A DNA stretch of 64,000 bases from Siphonodentalium dalli (Eukaryota; Mollusca; Scaphopoda; Gadilida; Siphonodentaliidae): positions 14,740,450 through 14,804,449 of the forward strand of contig CP136069.1 of the NCBI GenBank assembly GCA_032622095.1, given 5' to 3'. Below, piece after piece: positions 46,774-58,878 of this stretch. The position numbers were made by a program, and so were the translations under genes. The notes under the pieces were generated by a model, which saw nothing but the letters and a program-made list of their open reading frames with translations, was not told the origin of the DNA and did no database searches. Position 1 is the stretch's first letter. Every line of letters begins with the position of its first letter.

Positions 46774-49229
46774 TTTGCGAATGTCTGTCTGTGTTCTATA
46801 GAAATTCACAGGGGACCATCTAGATAATAACAAATGGGTCTATTTGGGGTACCTTTTTATGAGAATGATAATGGTGCTGGTTAAAATTTACTAAAGTGAC
46901 GCTGACGCTGTTAGGGGCACAAAGGGGGAGGGGCAGAAAAACATGTCGCCGATTTCCACCAAACCTGTACATAATCATCTTCATGATGTGAGGAATCTAA
47001 TGGTGTGGTCTATGTATGTCAAAAGTGGCGCAATTTGAGTCAGGAGTGCACGAAAGGGGAGAGTTTCCACCAAATTGATACACATTCCTATCCATGATAC
47101 GAGAAATCTATTTGCGTGATGTAAATATGGCAAACGTGGCGCCTTTGAGTCTGGCCCCACGGAAGGGGAGAGGACACCAAATTCTATCAAACTTTTAGCA
47201 CCGAATTCCACCATATTGACACACATTCTTCTCCATGATACGTGAAATATAATCGTGTGATGTAAAAACGCCAAACTGGTGCCATTCGGATGATAGATGG
47301 AGGGGGCACTTAATTTGATAATCGCCGATTATCACCAAACGTATACATTATCATCTTCGTCGCGTCAGGAGCGTATTAAATCTGTCATAAGTGGCGTAAG
47401 ATTTAAATATGTCAAAAGTGGCATTTAAAGTGTGATTTAAAGATGGAAAATGGTGTGTCATTTGAGTCAGGGGCGCAATGAAGTGGAGAGGGACATCAAA
47501 ATTGATAAAACTATTTTCAGCGCCGATCTACACCAGATGGATACAAATTCTTCTCAACCAAACTTATACATAATCATCACCATGATATCAGGAGTCTAAT
47601 CGTGTGGTTAAAATACGCCAAATTGGCGACGTTTGTTTAAGAGATGGTGCACTATATTTTATATGAATTTATTGTCGCCGATTTCCACCAATTGTATATA
47701 TATATATATTCATCTTCATAATGAGTAGAGATGTCATAGTGGTGCCAATTGAGTCAATGATAGGGCGGGGAGGGTCAACATTTATAGAAATATGTTTAGC
47801 GAAAATTTCCACCAAATTCATACACATTATTCTCCAATAATATGATGAATCAAATTGTGTGGACCCGTTAAAGACGACACAGTTGGTGCCTACATTTGCG
47901 AGTGTCGGGTCTGCATGTGTTACTTATACCTTCACGTGGACCACCCATATGGCACCGAAGGGACTAACACGTGTAACGTATTACGAGCAAGATAATGGTT
48001 GGGTTATTTTTTCTTAAAATACTCTGTTTGTGTCAGGTGTGGATTTCAACCTAACTGATACAATATAATGATATGGTGTTGTTAGGGTCAGGAGTGCAGA
48101 GGACACCAACATAGATATAAACGCCCATTTCCACCAAATTTATATTTATTTATATATTATTCCCCATGATTTGCGGAATTTAATCGAGTGATTTAAATGG
48201 GGGTCGCCTGGGTGAGAGATGGACGAGGCACTACATTTGATAACAATTTGCTTGCTTGCCGATTACAACCACACATATACGTAATCATCTCCGTGATATC
48301 AGGAATGGATGTGTTTTAGATATTGAAAAGGGGCGCCGTTCGATTCATTACTGTGGATGGGATGGGCACCAAAGTCGATACAAATGTGATTGGCACTAAT
48401 TTCCACCAAGAAGGGACGCTAAAAAGGTAACATTGCCGAGAATGTTTTAGTCGCCAATATTAACAAAAGTCGTCTCCATATAATTCGTTCTACAAGGAGT
48501 TTTTGGCGTTCACATTTCACAGCTTCGACATGTGGTCACCAAAGTAACTTGCACAATTATATCTTCTGAACTGGCATTGTATGGGGACGGGAATCAGGAC
48601 ATTCACACAGCGAGTTCGCAAAACTGATACACAGAAGAAAACATAAGTATACTATTTGATTCTATTTAAGAGTTGCGTATATTCTTGCAAAATGAGGGAC
48701 CTTGACTCGTTAGAGGATGGCATATAACACAATTGAGTCCCATTCAAGATTTTTTCCGCAAGAGAGATACAATTTGTCAAGAGAGATGGAAATGCGCTGA
48801 AGACCTATTCGAAATAGTGATAACAGTGTTCAGTCACATGTAGTTTCTTCTGAGATAAAAGAACAGTCAGTAGCACATGACCTTTCAGGATCCTCCGACA
48901 CTGGCAGTTGGCAAGGGTATATCACCCGATACAGAACATTTCTTTCATGTTTAGAACAGACACATAGCCTAACATGAACAACCTAAAACCTCGCTCTGTA
49001 TCGGTTACATATATAGCTGATATATATAGAAACGTTTATTTTAAACTGAGAATAATTTATCACTACAACATCATGGACAGATGAGCAACAGGACATTTCT
49101 TTAAAACATATTGATATCTATTCCCAGCACATGCATGTCCACGTTACAGAGCCGAGGGTATCATCTCACTTTAACCTGGGCAACGCCGGGTAACCCTGTT
49201 ATTAGTTAATACTTACATTTGAACATGGC
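46774..49229 (+). repeat. Satellite element copy 3 (2.46 kb, internally shorter)
   Basis: The leader at 46774 matches the others. The ~140-bp units are more diverged. The end segment from about 48690 keeps ACAATTGAGTC, GCACATGACCTTTCAGGATC, CTCGCTCTGTATCGG and CAACGCCGGGTAACCCTG. The array appears to stop near 49229. Confidence 0.8.
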
Positions 49230-49899
49230 ATGGCTATATAGCTACAAGTGTTTGTATGTGTGATGACATGCATAATATTCGCTCAGAGCGCTTAACAAAG
49301 AAGCGCCTGACCACGTTGCAGATTTTGGTGGTTAGGGTGGATACACACGTTTATGTAATTTCTGTATGTAAAATCCATGTATTTTACATGGTCACACCAA
49401 TCATTGGGAGCATTAAACGCCTGCGCGCGAGACCAGTGAGTAGTTATAAGTCATTATCAAACTAACTGTTACAATGTATCAAGAAATGTCAGCCCAATCA
49501 TAAATTGTCTTCGTTCATGGATGCCGAGATGAATAAATACTGTCTGATATATGTTGCTGTTTTTTTTCACGAGTTTTAATTTATTTCGAAAAGTGGATTT
49601 GAGTATGTTAATTTTATACTTGATTTGTTTCTCCTCATTTCTTGGCAGCATCCAAAACAAAAATAAAATATGCAGAATCAGAAGCTCTTTTAGGACGATT
49701 GTGTTACACAAGTGTTTAATGTCCCACACACTGACTCCCGATTTTATCTCGTCCAAGAAAAACCGAACGATTATCTCGCTCCATATTTTGGAACCAACTA
49801 CTAAATAAATACACATGTAACCGACTCATAAGACCCGTTTCAATTTTACCAAATGTATTTTCATCTACTTCTCTTGATTCCAATTATCTATAATATATT
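49230..49899. other. Spacer, possible further LINE remnant
   Basis: The minus strand is open from 49816 to 49469 (115 codons) directly downstream of the endonuclease fragment at 49900-50220. I could not match it to any part of a LINE protein, so it is left unassigned. Confidence 0.3.
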
Positions 49900-50220
49900 T
49901 TATTTAAGTAGCAAGACACAAACACTATTGATTTAATGTTCAACTTGAATAATTCGGTCCGAAACTCCACAAATATGGCTAACTGCCCCAATCGAATGAT
50001 TTTTTTTGACAAAATGCTTATATTTCTTACGAAAATAGAATTATATAAATCTACGTCCGCCAGTTTGTCGACTAAGTTGAACGGACTCATATCCCGGGAT
50101 ACCAATGTCATTCTTATCTTGGTTCCATGTTTCAACTAGTGCTAAGAAGTCATACTTTGTCAACTTATTTTTAAAATCAACATATAACGACTTTAATCCT
50201 TGCACGTTACACGCAGAAGA
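49900..50220 (-). pseudogene. LINE endonuclease N-terminal fragment, frameshifted
   Basis: The minus strand from about 50217 reads ACNVQGL, then YDFLALVETWNQD and IPGYESV...RQTGG, the first motifs of the APE-type endonuclease of LINE ORF2 (compare WNVQG, LVETWH and IPGYE at 61.36-61.5 kb). After a frameshift near 50050 another frame continues with a hydrophobic VFVSCYL, equivalent to the VFVSAY step of the intact protein, and then decays. Only the first ~100 residues of the domain are present. This piece does not overlap the endonuclease part kept in the 1.3-4.2 kb copy. Confidence 0.75.
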
Positions 50221-50319
50221 GGACACCTCGTTCATTTGGTGTCTATCGTTTGATTGTTACGTTTTAATTTGTATACATTGGTTAACGCCATGTTGTGGTT
50301 TTCGCTCCTAAATACACAT

Positions 50320-50645
50320 AATATTATTCGGTTTTGAATTTTTCTCAGTATCGAAATAGATCAATAAATATCTTACCTACCTTTCCACGAGCATTCTGTA
50401 ACCGAAAATGACGCATTGATGTAGTTAAAAATACAACTGTGAACACGGTGTTTGGGCATCAAACACAAAAGAGCCACTTGCACGACATGGAACAGAAAAG
50501 AGAGTTCCGTGGTAGTCCATTACTGACATGGTATCAATAAAGAGCGTTTATCTGACTTCTAGCGAAAAGTTGAAAACGGCTGAAAATGGCTGTGACATTG
50601 GCGAAGTGTTTTGCCGAGCATATGAAGCCTGTATATCAATAGTTC
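50320..50645 (+). repeat. Dispersed ~320-bp repeat, direct copy of 34612-34955
   Basis: Same order of shared words as 34612-34955, including CAATAAAGAGCGTTTATC and AAAATGGCTGTGAC. No coding content. Confidence 0.8.
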
Positions 50646-50654
50646 GGGATAACG

Positions 50655-50765
50655 CTCTTTAAAAACACTTCTTCAAATATTTCCGTTATTTCGTCAAAAA
50701 CACTTCTTCAAATATCTCCGTTATTTCGTCAAAAACACTTCTTCTCATACAAATCGCCGTTATTT
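50655..50765. repeat. 38-bp tandem repeat, three units
   Basis: Units read AAAAACACTTCTTCAAATAT then TCCGTTATTTCGTC; the last is diverged. Confidence 0.85.
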
Positions 50766-51279
50766 AGTAAAGGTACATTCTTTATAGAGTTATTACCCTT
50801 CAGATTAAATGTGGACCTAACATGCAGGATTATCTATATATGTCGTGATTTAGTGGGCAATCCCAAGCTCGCGTGCCACGCGTGGTCAGATTGACCATTA
50901 ATTAATGATAATTTAGGTACGGATTGTCCATTTATAAATGGCCAATCCTTACAGAATTTCCTGACTAACAAAGTCCTTTCTGACTATAAAATCTCTTCTA
51001 ACATCTGCCAGCGTCTATATACCATATAATGACAGATCACCTTAATTACGGTAAATGATTAAAAAAAATTATATTTGATTTCAAACGTATAACATAATTG
51101 AGTACATGTATATGAATACAATGTACAACACAGTTCTGTTTTATGTATAGTTATTGATCAATGCGTAAAGGCAAACAGTTTGTAAGAGTTGTACCAAATC
51201 TTGATAGCTGACATTTCATTTCTGTTAATTCTTTACGCATATCGGGCTATTGAGCGTTAGTTGATCTTCCATTCCTTGC
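50766..51279. other. Non-coding, nothing recognised
   Basis: No open frame, RNA gene or repeat with support. Confidence 0.4.
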
Positions 51280-51995
51280 AAACGATGAACAAAATTGTAC
51301 CTAACAGGGTGGGGTGGTCAAATGATACCGGTTCTCATTCGAAGAATACTATTCTTGTAGTGTTTGATCAGTGCAGCGCTAATAACTAGAGGTCGATATA
51401 CTAGAGTGAACTAAATAAACTAAAATCAAAACTATGCCGGCTCTTTTGAATATAAGTCTGGCCATTTTCTAGAGAGCCAAATTGCATCCATATCGTTGTC
51501 TGGTATAGCTCTCTGTGAGTGTTGTCGATATACCATTCCTGGCAAACCTGGCATCGTTTAAACAAAACGTACAAGTATCACTGACGTATCGACCTGCGTC
51601 AATGTTATTATGTGATACACGGTGAAGTGAGGACCGCAAATCAGACAATGTACATGTATAGAACGAATATTGACAGTTCTGCAAGCTTCATTGTGCCCGG
51701 CGACATGGCTTCCAAGTCCGTACTGACATATGTTGAATTTCTTCGGGGTTTATCAATAGAGGTATCATGGAGAGCTATATCAGACGCGATATGGATTAAA
51801 TTTGGCTCGCTAGAAAATAACCAGACTTATATTAAAAAGGGCCTGCATAGTTTTGATTTTTAGTTTATTTTAGTAAACTCTAGTATACCGAACTCTAGTT
51901 TACAAGATTAATATTTCTCGAATAAAAACCGATATCGTTTGACCACCCCACCCTGGTATGTACAATTATGTCCATCGTTGGTTCGAATCTGATGC
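51280..51995. mobile_element. Foldback/MITE with ~200-230-bp inverted arms
   Basis: Left arm 51280-51510 and right arm 51757-51995 are inverted copies sharing AATTGTAC, CAGGGTGGGGTGGTCAAA, ATAAACTAAAA, TATAAGTCTGG and TTTTCTAG.GAGCCAAAT. CAGGG at 51305 and its inverse ending at 51955 could be hAT-like ends, but similarity extends ~25 bp beyond them, so the true ends may lie further out. The two open frames near the middle of the element (51469-51863) are unrecognised. Confidence 0.8.
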
Positions 51996-52807
51996 AACAT
52001 TGTGCCAGTGCTGTGGCATGGGTACGACTATTATTGGAATTTTCCATTCATACTTCGGTAGCAGGGATATCGAATTTGAAGAAATTTAATCACAGATATT
52101 CATAGCATTTAATTTAATGAACATTGACAAAAACTCACAGAACATGGCATGTCTGCAAAAAAGAGTTAAGATACAAGATTCATAGGGTAATAAGTTAATG
52201 TTCTACGCCAAGTATTTGAGAATTCCATTATAATTTGTTGAACATAGAACACTTAAAAGGTTACTAGAAATCCTGGCCATATGGAGATTAATGTAATGAG
52301 TTAGATGTCCTCCAAAGTGGCATTTTATCGCGCGAGTTCTCTTTCACAAGCAACCGTCCATGTAATGGAACACACATTTTGTCGAAGTATATTTTGATCT
52401 TCTTCATCATAGAGGATAAATTAATCATTTTATTCATAATATAGTGAAGAATTTACTAAAACAGTAAAAAGCCCTTCAATCGTCTCTACTATTTAAAATA
52501 CTTGACCATCAAATATGGCATATGGCTCATTTCGAGAAATTGATATAAATTCTCATTTTGAACGCACATAACAGGGGGGGGGGGTAATACAACATTAGCA
52601 GCAAGGTATGCTGGGTGTGTGGGTGGTCCGAGAGGCAAAAAAACGTTTTACAACCTCATGCAAATTGTTTACTAAAGACATTTTGTGCACATATTTGGCA
52701 TTTGCAACAGTTTAAAACATATTATAACTGCAAAATAACACATTATTTATGTTACTGGGACCTTATATGGGCCTTATTGGAAGTGACATTAAGCTGACAT
52801 GTAGCAT
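51996..52807. other. Non-coding, nothing recognised
   Basis: Contains a poly-G run near 52574-52585. The 60-codon frame at 52615-52797 has no domain. Confidence 0.4.
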
Positions 52808-53609
52808 TTGTATTTTGTATATACATCCCTGAAAATCCTCAAGTTCATGATTTTACCAAATTTTTCGAAATATATTTTTGCAAAATTACCAATTACTCTT
52901 TTATTTATTCTAATTGAGTTTTAGTATGTTATAGAAGGGGTTTATATTTTCCTGCAAAGAAAGAATGTTGAACTTATTCTAGATGATTCAACATGCGAGA
53001 AACTTATTTTCTTTTAAGAAACAATTCTTGACATTTGAAAACTGTTCTATACACCTCAACAAAATTATATTTCTTGGTCGTAGAAATATAAATTTTGTTC
53101 TTATAAAATTGAAAGAGCAATATTCTCAAAAAAACAGAAGCTGATATTGTAACATAAATATATCATACTATTGTTCTTATTGTAGCCAAAATTCTTAGTA
53201 TATTCCGCAGGAAATAAATGTAAGTGAAATTGTGTAATGAGAAATTCCAGTTTGGCAGTGGAAATTTGATATTGCGATTCTAGACTTTCTTGGAAATATA
53301 CACAGATGTGAAAGCGGGTGTAAAACATTTACCCTCTGTTCCTTGACACTTTTGTCAAAAATTACAGGACTTATTGAGTATCTGAAAAGTTACACAAAGC
53401 TGTAATTGTTTCATTTGAAGTCCTTCTCCATAAGAAATGACAATGTTTTCCAAGATAGATGGGACTCAATTATATTAAATTTTTAATACTATATTGATTA
53501 TTCTGTTTACGGTAGTCCTGACGGCATATGTCTTTCTTTGCGATATACTCATATGTGTGATCGACAAGAAAATATCGAATACGGAATAAAATTATCTCAG
53601 GCTTTTTCG
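52808..53609 (+). repeat. ~800-bp direct duplication, copy 1
   Basis: Matches 54957-55766 with only scattered substitutions and small indels, in the same orientation, over the stretch from TTGTATTTTGTATATAC to ATTATCTCAG(G/A)CTTTTTC. The two copies start 2.15 kb apart. Confidence 0.9.
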
Positions 53610-54284
53610 GTGAGGTGAAAAACTTCCTTCCCGACACCCTTCAAAAGAAGCATCGAGAAATGTAAAACTGAAATAAATAAACTTGTCCTCATATAACTAA
53701 GACCTTTAAGCCAAGATCATTGTGTGAATGGAAAAAGAGCGAGCAGCTCTCTCAAACATTAATGTGACTAAGAATGGCTAGACAATAATGTTCATCAGTG
53801 CATCAAGCTAATCAATGAATTATTTGCATGTCTATCAACTCAGATCGTCTGTTGATCTCACAACACCTATATTATCCAAGTCTGGCATTGTGACTGCTTG
53901 TAATTTAGTATAAAAGAATATGCTCCAATATATTAAACACAAGTTTTGTGGCATAATGCTAGATAATGGTCTGTTTGACAGACTGATCAGGAAATAGTTA
54001 GAAATGATGGAATTGTGTGTATCCTGCACGATGACCTAGGTTTGCAGATATCAGCAATTTATAAAATAATATTTCCAATTGCAGCCTGGCAAACATCCTC
54101 TCTAGATATGTATTTATTTTCTAAATATGTCAACTCTAGTTCAATTGAAGCTTAACAACTGATATGTTATGGATATGTCTACATAATGTCAACAGTGACT
54201 CGAAAGTCAAGATTGAGTTCACTGTCCTGAGATGTTATGAGCTTAACATGTGTTAGAGCCAAATAGCCAAGACACATGTTTGGT
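53610..54284. other. Non-coding, nothing recognised
   Basis: No feature with support; short chance frames only. Confidence 0.4.
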
Positions 54285-54605
54285 TCATGTAATAGCTTGT
54301 AGGGGAAAAGGATATCCCACCGGAAATACAGGGGATATGCTGGAATATGTATTATTTGTTTTTGTTAATTTTTTGGATGAATTTGCCTTATAATAGTGTG
54401 TTATGCACCTATCAGCGTCTGTTGGGTTACTGTATTTGTCCACTGTGTAGATGCATTCGAATTTCCAGTTAGCAGTGTGAAATATTACCACACAGGAAGA
54501 CCTATAGCATACTCTCATCACTGATTGACCAGTAAACTCCATTGCATGTAACACGTATGTGGTAGACAATTGCCTATCAGCCAGTATTTGAACAAAAATC
54601 TTCAT
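54285..54605 (-). other. Open stretch, weak candidate downstream exon
   Basis: The minus strand is open for ~115 codons with a CYRSSC...WKFEC pattern faintly like a PAN/apple module, and it lies downstream of the PAN-type exon at 55858-56107. I could not find an acceptor that keeps the frame after that exon's phase-1 donor, so a link is unproven and it may be chance. Confidence 0.2.
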
Positions 54606-54956
54606 ATTTACCTGTATTAACCTTTTTTTCAATTAAAACAGCTTCTGACAGGTTAAACTGTCATTTGACCTATACTAGATAATTTCCCAGTCATATGAGT
54701 GATATATGTAGGGTTTCTATGCGGTTTTAGACCGAAATTAATGGGGGTTAAAAAATAAAACAATTGCAGGTTTGGGGGTGGTGGGTACCCGAAAATGCCA
54801 GATGCAAAAAACAGCATACCTTCCTGCAAATTTTTTACTACCTCCCCCCCCCCCCTGCACGTAACTCGAAAAATACCCAACGACAGGGAACGGTTTTCTG
54901 TTCTGTAATCATGAAAATGATTTCTACAAAACAGACACGACATTGGACCAGTGATT
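54606..54956. other. Non-coding spacer
   Basis: Contains a poly-C run near 54845-54857. Nothing else recognised. Confidence 0.4.
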
Positions 54957-55766
54957 TTGTATTTTGTATATACATCCCTGAAAATCCTCGAGTTCATGAT
55001 TTTACCAAATTTTTCTAAATATATTTTGCAATTTTACCAATTTCCCTTTTATTTATTCTAATTGACTTTAATATGTTATAAAAGGGGTTTATATTTTCCT
55101 GCAATGAAAGAATGTTGAACTTGTTCTAGATGATTGAACATGCGAGAAACTTATTTTCTTTTAAGAAACAATTCTTGACATTTGAAAACTTTTCTATACA
55201 CCTCAACAAAATTATATTTCTTGGTCGTAGAAATATAAAAAAAATTCTTATAAAATTGGAAGAGCAATATTCTCAAAAACAGAAGCTGATATTGTAACAT
55301 ACATATATCTTTGCTATTGTTCTTACTGTAGCCAAAATTCTTAGTACATTCCGCAGGAAATAAATGTAAGTTTATTGTTGTGTTTTTGTTTCAAAAGGAG
55401 AAATTCCAGTTTGGCAGTGGACATTTGATATTGCGATTCTAGACTTTCTTGGAAATATACACAGATGTGAAAGCGGGTGTAAAACATTTACCCTCTGTTC
55501 CATGACACTTTTGTAAAAAAATGCAGGACTTATTGAGTATCTGAAAAGTTACACAAAGCTATAATTGTTTCATTTGAAGTCCTTCTCATTAAGAAATTAC
55601 AATGTTTTCCAAGATAGATGGGACTCAATTATATTAATTTTTTAATAATATATTGATTATTCTGTTTACGGTAGTCCTAACGGCATATGTCTTTCTTTGC
55701 GATATACTCATATGTGTGATCGACAAAAATATCGAATACGGAATAAAATTATCTCAGACTTTTTCA
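54957..55766 (+). repeat. ~800-bp direct duplication, copy 2
   Basis: Second copy of 52808-53609. It ends ~90 bp from the splice donor of the PAN-type exon and so would lie in that gene's first intron. Confidence 0.9.
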
Positions 55767-55857
55767 GAATTATGCGGCCTGTATTGCAGGGCAATATTCA
55801 TATACAATGGTTGCGCATTTATTCACAGCGAACAAAACATAAGTGTAATAGACTCAC

Positions 55858-56107
55858 CTGGTGTCTGAAGAAATCCGCTATTGTCACTGAATAGGACACA
55901 AGTGGGGCCATTGAAGGCGAATGATTTACATCCTGCTCTTTTCAGACATTGCACTCCGCAGTCTATTTCTGATTTTGGCGTAATAGTTGCCAAGAGATAG
56001 TTCTTATTCAGTTGGCCGCTGCCTTTGACAAAGTTGGCACTAACAACATGTGACGTAGCCGCTGCTGACTGGCAGAAGCAACTAAGAAACATTAAAAGAA
56101 TCATCAT
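55858..56107 (-). CDS. First exon of a secreted PAN/apple-like protein
   Basis: On the minus strand an ATG-ATG start at 56107 opens a frame beginning MMILLMFLSCFCQSAAA, a typical signal peptide with predicted cleavage after the alanines. The next ~65 residues contain a CGVQCLKRAGCKSFAF...CVLF pattern, the cysteine spacing and aromatic of a PAN/apple module, used in many invertebrate secreted and adhesion proteins to bind protein or carbohydrate. The reading stops being protein-like at a consensus donor CAG|GTGAGT (55858/55857), giving a 250-nt phase-1 exon of 83 codons plus one base. Beyond it the frame soon ends. A TATA-like TATATTATAC lies ~60 bp upstream of the start codon (about 56160-56170, minus strand). 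Later exons are not identified; the intron would contain the duplication at 54957-55766. Domain identity is a motif reading. Confidence 0.65.
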
Positions 56108-56717
56108 GTTTTTATTTTTGTTGCAAAATAAAAGGAAAAGTCCCGGAACAACTCTGTTGTATAATATACAGTCTATATCGATTGAATGTCCGTCAACAAA
56201 CAGTTTGTCAATGTTATAAGAGAGTTCTCTTCAACAAACACCAGAACGAAAGAAAGTTATCCAATTCTACATCAGTATTTGATGTGAGTTGGTACATGAG
56301 GCTCCGCCCATTCGCGTGGCGTATAGCATTGTCAAGTACCTTGCACATTTATTGGTTTTCTGTTGTCGTGTTGGGCCGTCTTATATGTTGAATGTGACAT
56401 GACGTTAGATAAGGTGGGCTGATAATATGCAATTGATTGGTGGTTTTAAATGCTGGATCACATAAATCACATGCAACATATTTCAGACAGATATTCTAGA
56501 GTATATGTTTGTGAAAAATGCATTTAACAATATTATGAATTATTGCAAATCGTGTGTCTTCACTTTAGGACATGTCTGCGACTTGTATCGGGCTTATAGG
56601 TGTATTATGATAGGAACTTTCGCACAATAGCGAGTCTGTGGAGTCTTAACAAAAGTGGATTTTTTTTAAATACGGAAAGTACACAACATGTTCATTGAAC
56701 GAAATTTTTAAATGAGC
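56108..56717. other. Upstream region of the PAN-type exon
   Basis: Contains the TATA-like box noted for the neighbouring exon and no other recognised feature. Confidence 0.4.
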
Positions 56718-56897
56718 ATCTGCCACCTGGGGTGGTACGTCTGCCTGGTGTTCGGGATCTGCCATATGGGGTTGTAGGTCAGCCTGGTGTTCGGTGTCTG
56801 CCATCTGGGGTGGTAGGTCTGCCTGGTGTTCGGGATTTGCCACATGGGGTGGTAGATATGTCTGGTGTTCGGGATCTATCATCTCTGGTGGTAGGTC
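56718..56897. repeat. 39-bp minisatellite, ~4.6 units
   Basis: Period 39 bp, unit GGTGTTCGGGATCTGCCATA followed by a GGTGGTAGGTC box. On the minus strand it reads as a 13-residue repeat (D-P-E-H-Q-A-D-L-P-P-Q-M-A) inside a 91-codon frame (56646-56921). It could be a repeat-protein exon, but no splice context supports that. Confidence 0.85.
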
Positions 56898-58029
56898 AGA
56901 ATCCCAAGAGTTATTTTGCAAAATTCCATACTACAACTTTAACATGAATTTGTCATACCCCATAACGAACCTGGACAACCATTGCATATTTATAGTCAGC
57001 TCAGTTACCTAACATGCATAATAACCATGACTTGTGAGTCACAAGTTGATAACTTTTCGGAACATCAGAGAATACGGTTCCGGATATATGTAAAAAATTA
57101 ACTTGTTACCCATGTCGGTTGCCATTTTGGAAGCCGTCCTGAGTAATTTGATCTGCCAACACCTTAGTATGACACATTTAAGATATTTAACAATAAAGAC
57201 CATTCATACCATAGTTATATTTTAAAGGTTCAAACCTGAGAAGTTAATTTTGTGATAGCAAACTCCAATAGTTTTTGTAATGTCAGCGGTTACAATACAA
57301 ATAATTAACCAAAGTGAATCAAACATGTTAGTTTTCAATGGATATGTGTTCCAATGACTTGGAATATTCACATAACACAGTTCTGATAATTCCTTGTTAA
57401 AATATGACTAGAATTATCAACCAGTTCCAAACAGCAGAAACTGATCTAGAGGATATTAGTGAAAATGCGTCATATGTTCCATTTCGGGCCGTCATTTTGG
57501 CGGCCATTTTGAATATATGAAATTTATTCATAACTAGAAATAAGGAGTACTCAATTATCAATATATTGACATATCGCACGACTTAATACCTCATAAACTT
57601 CTTGAGTAATTGTGAATTCAAATTGATCAGGTCAGATATTCAATTTTAGCGGCCATCTTAGATTCAATGACCGATAACTATAGAAAGCCCCAAATAGCCA
57701 TATGACAAACAACCGGCAAATTTAAGGACTGGTATAGTTCTACAAAGATATCATAACCGCCAAAACTAGGACAGTTAACCTATAGGCCGTGTTCCCACAC
57801 GCACTTTGAATTCGGTTGGTTTTTGTACAATCAAACTTAGAATGATGGTTCCTGATTGATTCAAAGCAGTGTGGAACTAAAGTATTTGGTTCTATGTTGG
57901 TATTTTGGTTCTTCGATGAACGACATTTTGAGCTGATTTCTATAAGAGTGCACGATACCACGACTAACTCAGACTGGTCACGGTGTAACTCCAGGGTGAT
58001 CAATGCACATATAATCAAGAATATGGTTC
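56898..58029. other. Non-coding; loose GGCCATTTTGG-type repeats
   Basis: CCATTTTGGAAGCCGTC (57122), GGCGGCCATTTTGAA (57500) and GCGGCCATCTTAGATT (57650) recall the 30.7-31.5 kb family. Two GGTTC/GTTCT-rich stretches near 57850-57915 recall the 39-kb arrays. No gene is seen. Confidence 0.4.
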
Positions 58030-58445
58030 TGGGGAGGTGTTTGGGTCTGGCCACCCACCCATGGCGTCTAATTGGCCGAAAGCTTTACCGTTTTCGAAAA
58101 ACGTCCATACCTCATGTTCACTCCCTCGGGGCGGTACCACAGGAAAAGTGCGGGTGAGGAGTTGTGTTTCTGTGTGCTATTTGGGGCGGGCCACCCACCG
58201 ATGCCGTCAAATTGGCCGAAATTCTTACAGTTCTCGATAATGGTCAATACCCCATTATCATCCCCTCGGTTATGTCCTCCCGGGGGTGCGGAGTTTATAG
58301 GGAGTATTTGGGGCGGGCCACTCAACGATGCCGTCAAATTGGCCAAAGTCCTTACCGTTCTCCAAATTAGTCCATACCCAATTTTCACCCCCTCTGCGCG
58401 GTACCCCCGGAAGTGCGGGCGAGGTTACACATTCCGTCTAATTGA
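58030..58445. repeat. ~130-bp tandem repeat, three units
   Basis: Units near 58050, 58187 and 58314 share GGGCCACCCACCGATG, CGTCAAATTGGCC, TACCGTTCTC and a CCCTCGG/CCCTCTG box. The overlapping frames on both strands arise from the repeat. Confidence 0.85.
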
Positions 58446-58878
58446 CCGACAGAGTCATTATTGCGAATAAGGAATAGGGAATAAATTCCAAAAGTCACGG
58501 TTGTATGGAAGTCACCTTCGTAGTTTTTGTAAGTTTCAGTGTCTCTGAAGAACAAAACTAGTTGTATATATCGGTTCTACACATACATGCATACTATCGC
58601 CAAGAACCAAACGATTGGTTCTTCAATTGTTTGTTGGCCACAATTGAGTGTACGTCAGAACGAGATTTGATATCACTATGCCATCATTGTCAGTAATCAG
58701 CCGGACGTGCCGGACGTGTTCTCGTTAGCTCCAGGATTTACCCATGCGTACCTAATTAAAATGGCTACAGGAGCTAGGATGTTAATTAATGATGAATATC
58801 AGCAACTCTAATGATTTGGGGAAGATAGTGGTGCATAGGAATCTAATGGAAATTGCTTGAATATAGCTTCATATTAGG
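58446..58878 (+). other. Possible 5' region of the LINE
   Basis: Precedes ORF1 of the LINE. It contains a GGTTCTTC dyad (AAGAACCAAACG...GGTTCTTC near 58602-58624) and no other recognised feature. The element's 5' end cannot be placed from one copy. Confidence 0.35.

Noticed and set aside
40116-49229. CRISPR-like or bacterial repeat array
   Set aside because: Unit length (~140 bp), lack of unique spacers and the animal context all fit satellite DNA, not CRISPR.
51975-51995. Possible tRNA B-box (GGTTCGAATCTG)
   Set aside because: No matching A-box, acceptor stem or cloverleaf could be drawn around it.
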